From Diphasiastrum complanatum (taxonomy: Eukaryota; Streptophyta; Lycopodiopsida; Lycopodiales; Lycopodiaceae), in assembly GCA_029204225.1 (NCBI GenBank), contig CM055102.1, positions 32,918,085 through 32,982,084 of the forward strand: DNA of 64,000 nucleotides, given 5' to 3'. Both the position numbers and the translations under genes were made by a program. Shown here in pieces: positions 11,370 to 23,688 of the stretch. Under the pieces are notes generated by a model. The model saw only the letters and a program-made list of their open reading frames with translations. It was not told the DNA's origin and searched no databases. Numbering within the stretch: position 1 is the stretch's first letter; each line of letters opens with the position of its first letter.

Positions 11370-12049
11370 TGTTAAAAATTCACAATTCTAGCTTGACTAG
11401 TTTTGGTCATATGACTTGTAAATAGTTAGATGGTCATGATGTGGCTTGTCACACGTGCCAAATAGCATAGGATTCCATTCATAAGGATGTTCTCAAGTAG
11501 ACCTAAGTGTTAGAGCCTTTGGAATGAGTCCAAATTATGGTTAGATACAAGGGAGAAAAAATAGGAGCTATTTTTGGTAATTTTTGCATTGTTGAGGGAT
11601 CTCCAAGATTCCAACCCTAACCTGGTAGGGATGAAAGATCCACCAAAATTAGCATTAGGGATAGGTTTAGGGCTACTCATACCTACCCAAAACCGTGATG
11701 GATCATGTATATATAGGTGATGATATCTCACCAAAATCAATCAAGCAATTTCATGTTTTTTCTCTCATAATGGTGCAATTGCTCTCTATGTTCATAATTG
11801 TTTGAGTACTTGTGATTACTAATGATTATAGGATTGAATGTAGGTCTGGTGTACAGTACTCGACTGTGGGAGGCCGTACTTTCACACGTGTGAAGCCTTC
11901 TTCAAGGATTTGGGCATTTAGTGAGGTTCAAGCATAGATTTTTGATGGATTTTGATGGTTCAACTTGTGCTAATCTTATGAAATCATAATCTATTGTTTC
12001 CCTCATCATTTCAAGTGTTTTAGGATCCTTATTTGCTGTAATTTTTACA
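11370..12049 (+). repeat. 3' LTR of the young copia element
   Basis: Starts TGTTAAAAATTC and ends TTTTTACA like the 5' copy, two bases shorter because of two single-base deletions. The flanking GCAAG at 12050 completes the target duplication. Confidence 0.96.
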
Positions 12050-12054
12050 GCAAG

Positions 12055-13806
12055 TAGCAAATCTCCACCATTGTCATATTCTAGGAAGTTTCGGGAGGAT
12101 TACCCTACAACCCACGTACAACTGACAAATTCATCATACCTAGTAGGATGCATGAATAGAGGGCCAGTGGAGACTATAATTAGTCCACTTAACCTCGGTT
12201 TGACTTCGTGTCAAACGTATTCTACTAGTCAAACCAGCCTCGCAGTCTAGGAGAACCATTACTAGTATCACACAAGTAGGGGTTTTGGTTATACACAACA
12301 ACTTGGTATCTAGCCTAGGTACAATCCGCCAAACAACTTGCTCATTGATGATACGCACCAGCCTACCTACACATTAGGGTTGGTACGACCATGTCCGCTA
12401 GACCCACTGAGTTCAGTTCAATGCTACCGTGAGTATATGGAAAAAATATGTACTAGCATCACATCAGGAAAGATAAGCCAAGTACAGTACCAAAGGACAA
12501 TTATTAGAATACCCAAGGCTACACAGTAGGTAGCTAGAAAGATATTACAAACACAGAACTATAGGATACTTTACCATGACAGAGACCATAACATTTGCTT
12601 AGGCCTGGTTGACCAAAACAGAACCTACCCTTTTTCTACCATACTTCTGGAAGCCTGGAAACTTCCATTAACAGGAAGAGCATAGAGAGACCGAGTGGAC
12701 CCCAGGGTTGGAGGTAGTTTTTCTCAGTCCCTGCCGTAAGGGTAGTGTGGGCCCTTTTTGATAAATGACAATGAAGCAATCTTTCTCTCTCATTCATTTT
12801 TCGCACTTGTGAATGATAATAAGTTGTGTTTTATGATAGTATCAGAATAGTTTTGTAATTACATTAACTATTGTTCTTCAAAGAATAGAACTATCATTGT
12901 CGAATAGTTGTTTGACTCATATGTAGCTTATTTTTCAACAATTAGGACTCCCGGATAGCACTAAAGTCCATTCAGGATTCCACATTAGCCAATTATGAAG
13001 GGCTTTAACTGTTGCATTTCAGAGCTCAAGTGGAAACCCACTTTGTAATGAGCATCCTGAAGGTGTAAATACTCAGAAAAATCCCAGAAAAATCGAAAAG
13101 ATATGCACAGAGGATCAAAGTATGTTCTCGACCCCAGAGTATTAAAATGGATAATGATCCTGGCCTGGGTCAACAAATCGAATCGACTCGAAACATATTT
13201 TGATCCCACACATATTTCAACACACAATCTATTTCGATCAAGATGATATCTCGATACTATCAACCATTAAAACCCACATCACAATCAGTCTATGACGTTG
13301 ACAATTCATCTACTTTGTACATTTGTTTACTATCTACAACGACTACTACCTAACATAGGACAGATCAAATAAAACCACTAAAGATGTGTAATCATATTTT
13401 CTAATACTGGTCGATTTATCTACAATGATCATTAAATTATACATATCAGTAGGTAGATCAATAAGTATAAGATTTAACAATCAATGATCAAGTAGTGTTA
13501 AGCTTTTTGAAATTAACACAACCAAAAGTACACGCTTCACGCATTTTGTACTTTGATGTATTAAGATCAATTTTGTTTCAATCAAAATTGCCATTTTGTC
13601 TCACACTATAGGCTTTTCTTGCATTGATGTACTTATTAAATCTCTCATCAATCTTACTAGCTATTTGACACACTATTGATCCACTTACAACTTGTGTTGT
13701 CACATTCTACTGCCAGTATCTCGAAGTATTTATCTCTGAGCGAATCAATCTAGAGCTTTTCTTTTGGACATTCGATCATTGGATCATCAACCATCAATTT
13801 TTGACA
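12055..13806. other. Spacer, possibly including an eroded copia LTR
   Basis: No supported gene. The end of this stretch (TTTTTGACA at about 13798-13806) sits directly before a primer-binding-like sequence, so its last part is probably the eroded 5' LTR of the next copia element. I could not find the LTR start. Confidence 0.4.
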
Positions 13807-16126
13807 TGGTATGAGTAGAGCTTGTGGTTCTGTAATCAACACTCCGTGCAAGTTATTCGTTGTCTCGTTTCTACCAAGACATCATTTGGAAGTGCGCATA
13901 TAGCCAGTATTCGGCATCATTGTTGTTAATGAAATCTTGTCTCCAAGATGGATCCTACTTCTAGTTCATCTCTCATTGAGAAATTCGATGGAAATAACTA
14001 CCATCTCTGGAAATTCAAGATGAAGGTAGTACGATGCAAATAGCATTGCCAAATGAAGACAGAGAGATGGAAAGGCTTTTGCCATAATCACTCTCAATAT
14101 CAAGGACTCTCAGATCAGCCTAGACAACTAAGGATGCTTGGAACATCCTTGCTACTCTCTACGACATTAGGGATGTTATGTCCAAATTCCATTTGAAAAA
14201 GAATTTTTCACCCTCAAAATGTTTGAAGCTGACTCTCTTTCGACCCATCTTAATACATTCAAGAATCTTATGGAGCAAATGACTGCCACTGGATCAATCA
14301 TTGAAAATACCAATGTCCTTATGACTCTGTTATCGAGATTACCAGTGATTTCTACTCAACAAGGTCTCACTCTTCCTAGAGTAATCTCTTTGCTACTTCA
14401 AGAGGAGATCAGAATAATTGGATCATTCTCCAACTCATGGTCGAATTGTATTGCTCAATATTTCAAGAAAACTTAGAAGTACAGATCCAAAAGATTTGGG
14501 AAGTCATACCATTCTAACAGGAAGAGCAACCAACAACCAAAATCGAATCCAAAATCTTCGTCAATTCAACCAAAACAGTAGCTGTTCTAAAAATATTGTA
14601 AAAGGATTGGTCATCTCATCAAGAACTACTAAACACCCAAGTACAACAATGAGAAGAAGAAGCAGTTCCACCAACAAGCCAATTTTGCAACCACCAGTCA
14701 AACAACTCGACCTCAAGAAGAAGATGAAACTACATTCATGACCAAATCTGGAAAACTCCAAGATGACAATTCTTGGTATTTGGACTTAGAAGCAACACAA
14801 CACATGACTCACCATCTCGATTGGTTCCAAGACTACAAGTCATTAACTCATCCTAGAGTTGTAAAATTGTTTGACAACTCATCTCACAACATCAAAGGTG
14901 AAGGGACTATGAAGATCAAGTTTCAAAAAGGCCCATGTCAAGTTTCTGTCCAAAGTTCTACATGTAACCAATCTTACAAAAAATTTGCTCTCAATTAGTA
15001 GGATTGTCAATTCTGGTCATATGATCAAATTTCAATACAGATGGATGCACCATTTTTGACAAATCTAAGAAAGTTTTAGCTTTTGGTAAAAGGTGTGGCT
15101 ACCTCTACAAACTAAGTGATCATTATTCTACCAATAGTCAAGCTCTTCACACTACTACTTCTGAATCGACTAATATGCATTGGCATTTCAGATTAGGCCA
15201 TTAAAGTCACAATGATATCCAACAAATGTCGAATCTAAAAATAGTACAAGATCTGTCTCCTATTAGCAAATTGACTTCTCACAATTGTGAAAGCTATAAT
15301 ATTATTAGCAAACATTCTAGAAGTCCATTCAATTCAGATCATGTTCATTCTTCAAAAGGATTATTAAATCTTGTACATAGTGACATTTGTGGCTCTATGC
15401 AGATCTCTTCCACATGGAGAGCCACTTGTTTTCTAGCATTCATTGATGATTTTTGTAGAAGAAAGGTGACTTACTTTCTAAAAGAACAAATATAAAGCTG
15501 TCAAGTTTTTCAAATAATTCAAGACATCTACTAAAAATCAGACCTCAAGAAAAATCAAGGCTCTATGTACTGATGGAGGGGGAGAATTCATCTCCAATGA
15601 GTTCAAGGACTTTTGCAAGGCACACATCCATCAACAATTTACTACAAGCTATTCACCTCAGTCCAATTGTATAGCTGAAAGGAAGAATCTAAATCTCATA
15701 GAGAGTGCAAAGAGCATGCTAGCCCATGCCTCTCTTCCTAAAAGATTTTTGGCAAAGGCAATATCGACTACTGCCTATCTATAGAATTGATCCATCACAA
15801 AGGCTCTCAACAACAAGACTCCTCATGAGGCATGGACAAGATCGAAACCTTCTCTCAAATATATTCGAGTTTTTGAATGTATTGCATACTCTCAAATCTC
15901 TACTGAGATAAGAAAGAAGCTAGATAATACTAGAAAAAATCGATTTTCATAGGATACTCTCCTGACCAGAAAGCATTCAAGCTCTACAAACCACTTTCAC
16001 AAAAATCCTTTGTAAGTAGAGATGTAATCTTTGTTGAAGATCAATTCCAGCCAAGATTCCCACTTCATATCTCAAGATCGATGATTCTAAAATCGATTCT
16101 GACTCATATCATGAGTCTTTAATTCT
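13807..16126 (+). pseudogene. Degenerate Ty1-copia element (gag to integrase)
   Basis: A PBS-like TGGTATGAG lies at 13807. The gag start is at 13948 (MDPTSSSS.., then NNYHLWKFKMK) with a stop after 31 codons. More gag follows at 14219-14476 in another frame. The protease region is readable at 14738-14998, but the D-S-G-A motif is D-L-E-A, so the catalytic core is lost. Integrase pieces follow: HSDICG near 15380, DGGGEF near 15573, then an E-R-K-N segment near 15677. Capsid-like SRDVIF appears at about 16016. RT and RNase H are missing; the sequence changes to another LTR at about 16127. Many stops and shifts show it is dead. Confidence 0.8.
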
Positions 16127-16590
16127 CCATGACGATCAGTTAATGTAATATACAAGCAACATTTATTCATCTTTGTCTAACGTAGATGTTTGTGTGTTGT
16201 GATCTGATTACGTATCTCTGTTTTACTTGTCTCACTCATTCACTCAATCTGATAGATCACGAACATCTCTTACTCCTCTGCATCTGTTCAAACCACGGTC
16301 ATCTTTGACGATTGAGGAACAAGCGCAATCTTTCTGCACCATAGTTCTTCATTACGTATTGAACCTTCCCATTCAAACTGATTGACAGTAACTCCAAACA
16401 CTCTTTGGTGGATGTGATCACCTTGATAACCTGATTGTGCATTTGTTTTTAAACTGGTCCTATATCGGGATGGGAGCTGTTCCGTATTATTTCTTCTTTC
16501 CTCCCATTCGGTTTGAACAAGTGCTAGCACAATTTTTTAGTTCACTAGTTCTGCTTCCTTCGTTCGTTCCTCTACTATCCGATTCTATCA
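16127..16590 (+). repeat. 5'-truncated LTR of the second copia family (family C)
   Basis: From 16127 the sequence matches the LTR end at about 18374-18487 (CCATGAC.., AATATACAAGCAACATT, and the final TCACTAGTTC..TTCTATCA). It also resembles 30536-30720. It ends TCTATCA at 16590 and a primer-binding site follows, so it is the 3' part of a 5' LTR. Its beginning has been lost or replaced by the preceding element. Confidence 0.7.
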
Positions 16591-16591
16591 G

Positions 16592-16603
16592 TTGTATCAG
16601 AGC
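16592..16603 (+). other. Primer-binding site, initiator-Met type, one mismatch
   Basis: TTGTATCAGAGC differs from the consensus TGGTATCAGAGC at the second base. It lies one base after the LTR end. Confidence 0.75.
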
Positions 16604-16638
16604 AACAGTTAAAATAAACTATTTCTATTACTATCAAT

Positions 16639-17595
16639 ATGCCTCTTACCAATAACATTTCATCTTCTTCATCCACCAACGAAGTTAGAGTCATTGATAG
16701 ATTCAACAGTCCTAACTTCTATATCTGGAAGTTAAAACTCCAAATGATGTTGATAGACAGAGATCTTTGGGATGTTGTAGACGGGTCTCGAACCCAGAAG
16801 ACGCTGATCTAGAAAAAGCTAAGACATAGAAGATCAAGGATCAAAAGGCCCTAGCATCTATCACGATGAATCTGGCCGACTCCCAAATATTCCACGTTAC
16901 CACATGCAAGTCCTCCAAGGAAGCACTGGACTTGTTGTCTAATCTGTATGAGACTCAAGATGTGACCACTAGGTTGCACCTTAGAAATAATTTCTTTACA
17001 CTTAGAATGGTTGATTCTACAGGCATCACTTCTCACATCAACAGCTTCAGATCTTTATTAGATCAATTATCCATCGTAGGATGTGATATTCAAGATGATG
17101 ACATTGTCATGCCCTTGCTTTCTTCTTTACCAAAGTCATATGAATACTTTGTCGCGATGATCTCCACACATCTTGATCTGACACTTCAAAAGGTGATCGA
17201 TCATCTTCTTCAAGAAGAAATACAGAGAAAGGCTAGAGATCTGTCCGCCGTCAAAGACAAGTCCCTGGCCCTATTCACCAAGAAGAAAAAGAATTTCAAG
17301 GGCAAGAATCAAGTGCAACAACATAAGCCTCAAACTCAATCAGAGAGCAGTGGATCGCACAAGAAGATCTTTTGTAGATATTGTAAGAGTGCAAATCACA
17401 ACATCAAAGAGTGTTGCATTCACATCTACAATGAAGAAGCAGCAACAACAACAACCGAATTCTACCAATGCAACGGAATTCGAGTTCTGATGATGACAAA
17501 CCATCTCAATTGTTATTGGCTTACCATAGTAGCAATGAAGACTATGATTGCTGGTATCTGGACAGTGGTGCTACCCAACACATGACTCCCTGAAG
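16639..17595 (+). pseudogene. Copia family C gag and protease start, broken
   Basis: The gag begins at 16639 (MPLTNNISS, then FYIWKLKLQMM) and shifts frame near 16790. It continues at 16866-17585 with the UBN2-like gag core and a CCHC knuckle (C-R-Y-C-x4-H-x4-C) at about 17372-17413. The protease motif WYLDSGATQH is readable in another frame at about 17541-17580. It stops with TGA at 17587. Downstream protease, integrase and RT are absent. The gag is a close relative of the one at 31087-31925, so two members of one family are present. Confidence 0.85.
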
Positions 17596-17970
17596 GGAGT
17601 GATTTAACTCATCTGATACCTGCAAGAATCATGGCCAAATTATTCGAAGTTGACTTCATCGACTTCATGGCTAGTCTACATCACAAAAAAGGATATCCAT
17701 TAATGTATGTTTCAACATTCGAATGTCTTGCTATTCGAAGAACATCAAAGACCTGGCCATCTTCGACGACTTCGACCAACGGTTCACCAAACAACTTTGA
17801 AGTGTCCGAAGTGTCTGACATCTTCGACGACTTCAACCGTTGGTTCACTCAACTACTTCTATCTGAAGTGTTCACCTTACTACTTCGACGAGTGATGGAC
17901 TCAGCTACTTCTATCTAAAGTGTCCGAAGTATCCAAAGTGCACAACTTCATTGACAACTTCAAGAAAGTC
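17596..17970. repeat. Tandem CTTCGACGACTTC / TGAAGTGTCC repeats
   Basis: Words such as CTTCGACGACTTC, GTTCACTCAACTACTTC and GAAGTGTCCGAAGT recur with irregular spacing between about 17755 and 17940. Short open frames here encode only the repeat. It lies where pol would be expected, so it replaced or expanded in the internal region of the element. Confidence 0.55.
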
Positions 17971-18487
17971 ACTATTTCCAACAGTCTGCAAAAATACAAA
18001 AGAAAGTATAGCAGTCAAGAACCGTCAAGCACTGCAAAGTCAAAGCTTGCGGTTATATATGGAGACCAAGGCACCGCCAAGAACTATCTTAAGGACCGAA
18101 AGGAACCACCAAGGCAAAGCTGTGGTTATATGCGAAGACCGAGGCACCGGAGGAAATTGCAAGATCACGATTGTGGTCCACATATGGTTGCAATAAGCAT
18201 TGTTTTCTCACGCTCCTAAAGCAGAGTTCAATTCCAAGTGATGTACACTTGTACAGATGTCATTGTACACTTTTTGTAACAAACAAGAACGCCATGTATA
18301 AATACATCTCTAACTCTCATTCGGCAATGTGCATAAGAGCGGAAGATCTGTAACTTATATTGTTGCTCTTGTTCCATGACAAGCAATTAATTTAATATAC
18401 AAGCAACATTTTTTCATCTATGCAGAGTTTTTCAGTTCACTAGTTCCGCTTCCTTCGCTTGTTCCTCTACTACCTAATTCTATCAAA
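17971..18487 (+). repeat. 3' LTR of copia family C, partial
   Basis: A TATA-like TGTATAAATACATC lies at about 18293-18306. The last about 110 bases match the 5' LTR piece at 16127-16590 with an internal deletion, ending TTCTATCA. The exact LTR start is unclear. Confidence 0.6.
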
Positions 18488-19400
18488 TAGTACACCAAGT
18501 GATGTTATATGCTTCATAAACAAGTCTTTTTCCAATGCTTTGGTGAAGATATCAACCACACATTCCCTTGAAGAAACATGTTGAAGCTCCACTTCCTTTG
18601 CCATGACTTGTTCTCTCACAAAGTGATATTCCACCTCAATGTGCTTGCTCCTTGCATGAAAGATAGGATTGCTTGCCAATCTTTGGGCTGAAATGTTGTC
18701 ACAAAGGATTATTGGACTCTCTGAAAATCCAACAAGTGAAGATCACTTACCATCCTCTTGATCCATAACATCTCCTTTGTGCAAGATGTAAGAGCTTTGT
18801 ACTCGGTCTCACTAGATGACAATGAGATAGTAGCTTGTTTCTTTGACATCCAAGGGATGGTTCCATCACCTATGAAAATAGCATGCGCACTTATGGATTT
18901 TCAATCCATTTGATCTCCAACAAAGTCCAAATTTGAAAATCCAAACAAGTTAGATGATGATCCTCCATAAGCAATGCCAAAATCTCTTGGTCCCAAGATG
19001 TATCTCAATACTCTCTTGCCTAACTTCCAATGCTCCACACTAGAATTTTGCATAAATTGGCTTAATGCATCAACACAATAGCTAAGATCAGGTCTTGTGA
19101 TAATTAGATATATGAGTGAACCAACTAGTTTCCTATAGAGAGTAAAGTCCTCGAAGGATCTTTCATTACCTATTATAGTTAGCTTTACATTTGACTCCAT
19201 TGGTGTATCACAAAATTTTGCATCTACCATATGAAATATTTTTAGAATAGAATGAGCATACTTCTCTTGACATATGAATGTAAATTAAGAAGTTCTAAAT
19301 ACTTCTATTCCCAAGATATAATGCAAAAGACCAAGATCATACACCTCAAACTCCTTCTTGAGTGCAAACTTGATATCATCAATATCTTGCTTGCTGCCTC
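18488..19400 (-). pseudogene. Copia RT C-terminus and RNase H remnant
   Basis: Reading leftwards, about 19400-19230 gives the post-YVDD RT segment (LGLLHYILGIEVF) and 19230-18901 the connection (TRPDLSYCVDALSQ). RNase H follows, with SLSSSETEYKAL near 18800 and SNPIFHARSKHIEV ahead of the frame end at 18470. Several stops and shifts occur. The protein resembles the young element at 5.9-12.0 kb (shared NPIFHARSKHIE). Both ends are cut by other elements: the family C LTR at 18487 and a solo LTR at 19411. Confidence 0.85.
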
Positions 19401-19410
19401 CACTCAATAT

Positions 19411-19528
19411 TGTTGGAATTAAGCATCACTCCAATCTACCAGAATTCGAATCATTAGAGTTCGAGTCATCAGAATACGAATCATTCGAGTTTGTCTCAAT
19501 TTCTGAGCACCAGTGTACTATGTAAATA

Positions 19529-19616
<88 letters not shown>

Positions 19617-19850
19617 AACAACACTGTAGCCTTACTCTTTGAAATTGAACATTTGTGCAATCAATCAACTAGAGCAGAAGCAGGATCGACGACAAACTAT
19701 TCGAGTTCGAGGTCTTCGAGTTCTACATCTTCTTTGACCTACTTTGAATTCAAAGTCCACGTCATTCACACTGTCCCATCCAACAAAAACCACGTCATAG
19801 TTCACTTTAGTACTTTTTTGGTAACTGCACTATTTCATGCTCATTGTCCA
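19411..19850 (+). repeat. Solo LTR (family X) with a (CT)n tract
   Basis: It starts TGTTGGAATTAAGCATCAC and matches, in reverse, the LTR at 37724-38072, which sits beside a copia RNase H. No internal region is attached on either side, so it is probably a solo LTR. The right end near 19850 is approximate. Confidence 0.75.
19532..19614. repeat. (CT)n microsatellite inside an LTR
   Basis: About 41 uninterrupted CT units. The related LTR at 37724-38072 has only a few GA units at this place, so the array expanded within this copy. Confidence 0.97.
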
Positions 19851-20089
19851 TGCAATCATTGTAATTGTTTCATATGTATATACACAACGGCAATTCACGA
19901 GAAAATGTGAAGTATGATCTGATGATTGCAAGTGGAGAAGAGTGAATTAGAGTTGTTGTGCAAACTCTATTGTGTCTTAACTATCTGATTCCACAGAATC
20001 AGAGATATCCAAGAGAGTGAAAGCCATTCAAGGAGTAGAGATGGTTATTTAATATGTGGCTAGCTAAGTAAGATCACTACACACAGACA
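19851..20089. other. Short spacer, nothing recognised
   Basis: AT-rich sequence between two LTRs with no gene or repeat recognised. Confidence 0.4.
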
Positions 20090-20299
20090 CAACTCTAAAA
20101 AGTGATCTCTAAGTTTAAAAATGACATTGGGCCTCTAGTTTTATTTTAATTCTAGGGCCCAAGTCAAGTTTGTTTTATTTACAACTCTAATTGCGTGCTC
20201 ATTGGGCCATGGGCTTATACACATAGGATGTCATGCCCTCGCAACACATTTTATTGGAGGATTTTATTTATTTACACTTTGTTGGGAATACCCCCAACA
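20090..20299 (-). repeat. Partial gypsy LTR (family Z), minus orientation
   Basis: The reverse complement begins TGTTGGGGGTATT at 20299 and matches 39436-39650 (shared TGTATAAGCCCATGGCCCAATGAGCA). Homology stops at about 20090, so roughly three quarters of the LTR is missing. It sits directly after the minus-strand extra ORF, as a 3' LTR should. Confidence 0.8.
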
Positions 20300-20559
20300 G
20301 GACCCACAACCTGAAGTAGTGTCAGTCCCTCGGCACTCTGCCGGTTTAGTATAGCGTTCTCTTGGACCGCCTCTGGTGGATGAGATAGCCCGTAACGTCT
20401 TCTATGAAGTTGAGACGGTTTCAATTTCTTCGAGTCCTTTGGCTTGTGGAAGGACTTGTGGACTCATGTCAGCCATTTCTGATTCACCCATGCTTGGAAT
20501 CGTTTCGTCCAGGGATCTCCAAGGAATGTAGCTCGGTAATATACGTGAGCGATTGGCAG

Positions 20560-22290
20560 CTAGTCTTCGACTTTGTCAGAAGCTAGCACCTTATTTGGAT
20601 AAAAAAATATGGAGGGAAGAAAATCATCCCATTTTGTTTCAATGCCTATTAAATATTCTAAGTCTCGGGCGTAAGTGGCTGCTGTGCGGACTGTGGGATC
20701 GGGAAAATTGATGTAGTGACTGGCGAATGCGGAGAGAGCCCTTCTGGCGTCTACATCCATTGTCCACCCATATTCGGATTTGATGATTGGCCAGTTGAAA
20801 TTTTGCAGTGTGATCTGGTCCAGAGGAGTGTCGTGTTCCGCCCATTTGGATCTTCTTGGACATGGTAGGAAATGCTCGTTCACCTGAAACTGTTGCGGAC
20901 TCGTCACGTAAGCCCTGATGGTCGTAGGGTCTCTCTCAAATAACTGTTGTTGCCACTCTGGTTGTGGTTGGAGGGCAGGTAAGGCTTGCAGTTCTTTTTC
21001 CTTGATGGTCTGAGCTGAGAATGATATCTGCCAGCCGTCTCTTGATGACTCGTGGGGATATTTGGATAAAAATTCATTCATGTTCTCCTCCACGGACATC
21101 AGTCTTCGGAAGGCCCGACTGGCAGAGATCGTACGCAATCCTCTGGACGATGTTGTTTGGCCTTGGCTGGTGGTTGCGCCTTGGCTTTGGTCTCGCGTCT
21201 CAGCGGTCGCATCTGTCTACCCTTGGTCTTGGCCTTCGGACCCTTGATCTGGTTGAAATCCCCCTGCTGCCTACTGGCTCTGATCTTGGCTGGTACTAGC
21301 CTGTGCAGCGTCAAAATTAGGTGGCAGTGGAATTACCACGGGGGTGGGCTGGGCCTGCGTTTCCATGTATTTTTGGCACGCCTTGAGGGCTTGCTTGGCC
21401 TGGGCGAGCTCTTGCGTTGCGCTTGCCCGATACTTATTGAACTCCACCTGGTAGCTGTTGAGGGTTTGGCTATAAATCTACACTTGATGCCATAGAAGAT
21501 TCATCTCTAATTGGGAAAGCGGCCTTGTGTCCGGTGCAGATTGAGCTAACCAGACGGGCTTTTAGTCTTGTAAGGCTTTGACCTCCATCCCCAGACGCGT
21601 GTTCTCTGCTTCCAAAAGTGTAAGTTGCACCTGGATGGGGGCAAGCCATTGAGATGCTTCAGCTTGAAGCTCCTGCACCTTTGTGGAGGCCTCAGTCAGC
21701 GCTTTGGAGAGGCTTTGAATATATTTGTATAGACCCTCCTCCTTCTGCTGCAGCTTGGCAATCTCTTGGTCCCCTGCTTGTTCGTGTTGCTGAGCCAGAA
21801 TCAGCTCTTGTTGCAGCTTGATGAGGTCTACTCGCAGCTGTGTATTACTCGTTGCCAAATGTAGTACCCTGCTTTCCAGAATAGCTTTGGCCGCTACCGC
21901 ATCCAAGATGTATTTTCCTAGAGTTTGGTATGCCATCGTTAGATCTGTGGGAGCAGCTGGTACACTAGCACTGGCAGGGGATTGTGTTGTATCGGCCCCG
22001 ACGACTTGTGGAATTCCGTCGTCATTGTCTTCGATCAGGTTTTCATTTGTCCTGATGCCATCTGGGATGGTAGGGTCAGTCCGATCTGGTGATGCTACAA
22101 AAATTGTTTGTACAAATGCGTCATCAAGCAGCGGTTGGCTGCCCTCAACAACCTTTGTTGGCGAAGCGGGTGGGGTGTGAGAAACAACTGTGAAAACAGG
22201 GGTGAGGACAGTTTTTCCAAACGAGAGGATGGGAGGAACAGTGGGGAACTGAAGGGTGGTGTGGAGTATGGAAGAAGGTGCGGATGGAGT
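20560..22290 (-). pseudogene. Gypsy extra ORF with coiled coil
   Basis: Read on the minus strand this is a nearly continuous protein of about 550 residues interrupted by a few stops (for example at 21562 and near 21480). The N-terminal part is Ser/Thr/Pro-rich. A heptad-rich coiled coil follows (about 22000-21565, with LQQELILAQQ and LEAENTRLGM). The C-terminal domain (21138-20560) contains FNWPIIKSEYGWTMD. It precedes a family Z LTR on the same strand, the position of the extra ORF after pol in Ogre/Tat/Athila elements. Function is unknown. The upstream end is cut by the plus-strand LTR at 22312. Confidence 0.65.
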
Positions 22291-22311
22291 AGAAAGTGTC
22301 TGGCGTGGGGG

Positions 22312-23166
<855 letters not shown>

Positions 23167-23167
23167 G

Positions 23168-23185
23168 TGGCACCGTTGTCGGGGA
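23168..23185 (+). other. Primer-binding site, tRNA-Asp-like
   Basis: TGGCACCGTTGTCGGGGA follows the LTR after one base. It matches the TGGCGCCGTTGCCGGGGA type known from Athila/Tat elements with two C-to-T or G-to-A changes. Confidence 0.8.
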
Positions 23186-23688
23186 GCGCCACACACTCAC
23201 TTTGCTGCATAGTTTTTCTCGCACTCTCTTCTTCTCTTGTTTCTCTCCCTCTCTTCTTCTCCCTCTTCTCTTTTTCCATCAAAAAATCAAATTTTAAGGG
23301 TAGAATAGTGTGAGTAGTGTTAGTTTTTGCCATTTTTTTGTGATTTTTTTTGTTTGTTTGCACTGTAGGGAGAGATTGTGGGATGGGAGGATCAGATCCA
23401 AGCACCCAATCCCTTAGTTAATAAATACAATCCATAAAAATCAGAAAACAAGCACAAAATCTATTTTTGGAAGAAAAAGAGAGAGGCAAAATCTCATCAG
23501 ATTTTGATTTCTCAAAAACCAGTGGGCATGAACCTTCGCATGACTGGTAGCAGCTCCAGGGTACTGTCCCAGACCTGCATAAAAGCCTGTGAAGGTTACT
23601 TCCCAATAGATTTTGAAAAAACAGAGAAAAACCCATAAAAATTCAAAAATCCCTTGTAAAAATAAAAAAAAATTCAAAACTCAAAACT

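Larger units (their letters stand above)
5889..12054 (+). mobile_element. Complete young Ty1-copia retrotransposon with TSD
   Basis: All parts of an autonomous copia element are present in order: target duplication GCAAG (5889-5893), 5' LTR, primer-binding site, about 0.8 kb leader, one uninterrupted gag-pol frame, polypurine tract, 3' LTR, and the second GCAAG (12050-12054). The two LTRs (682 and 680 bp) differ by two substitutions and two single-base indels by eye, so the insertion is recent. The protein has every catalytic motif. This is the only element in the window with no visible defect. Activity itself is inference. Confidence 0.96.

Noticed and set aside
19491-19910. Open frames of Ser/Leu or Arg/Glu repeats across (CT)n arrays (also 22685-22974 and 48978-49231)
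   Set aside because: Pure dinucleotide repeats are open in several frames by composition; they lie inside LTRs.
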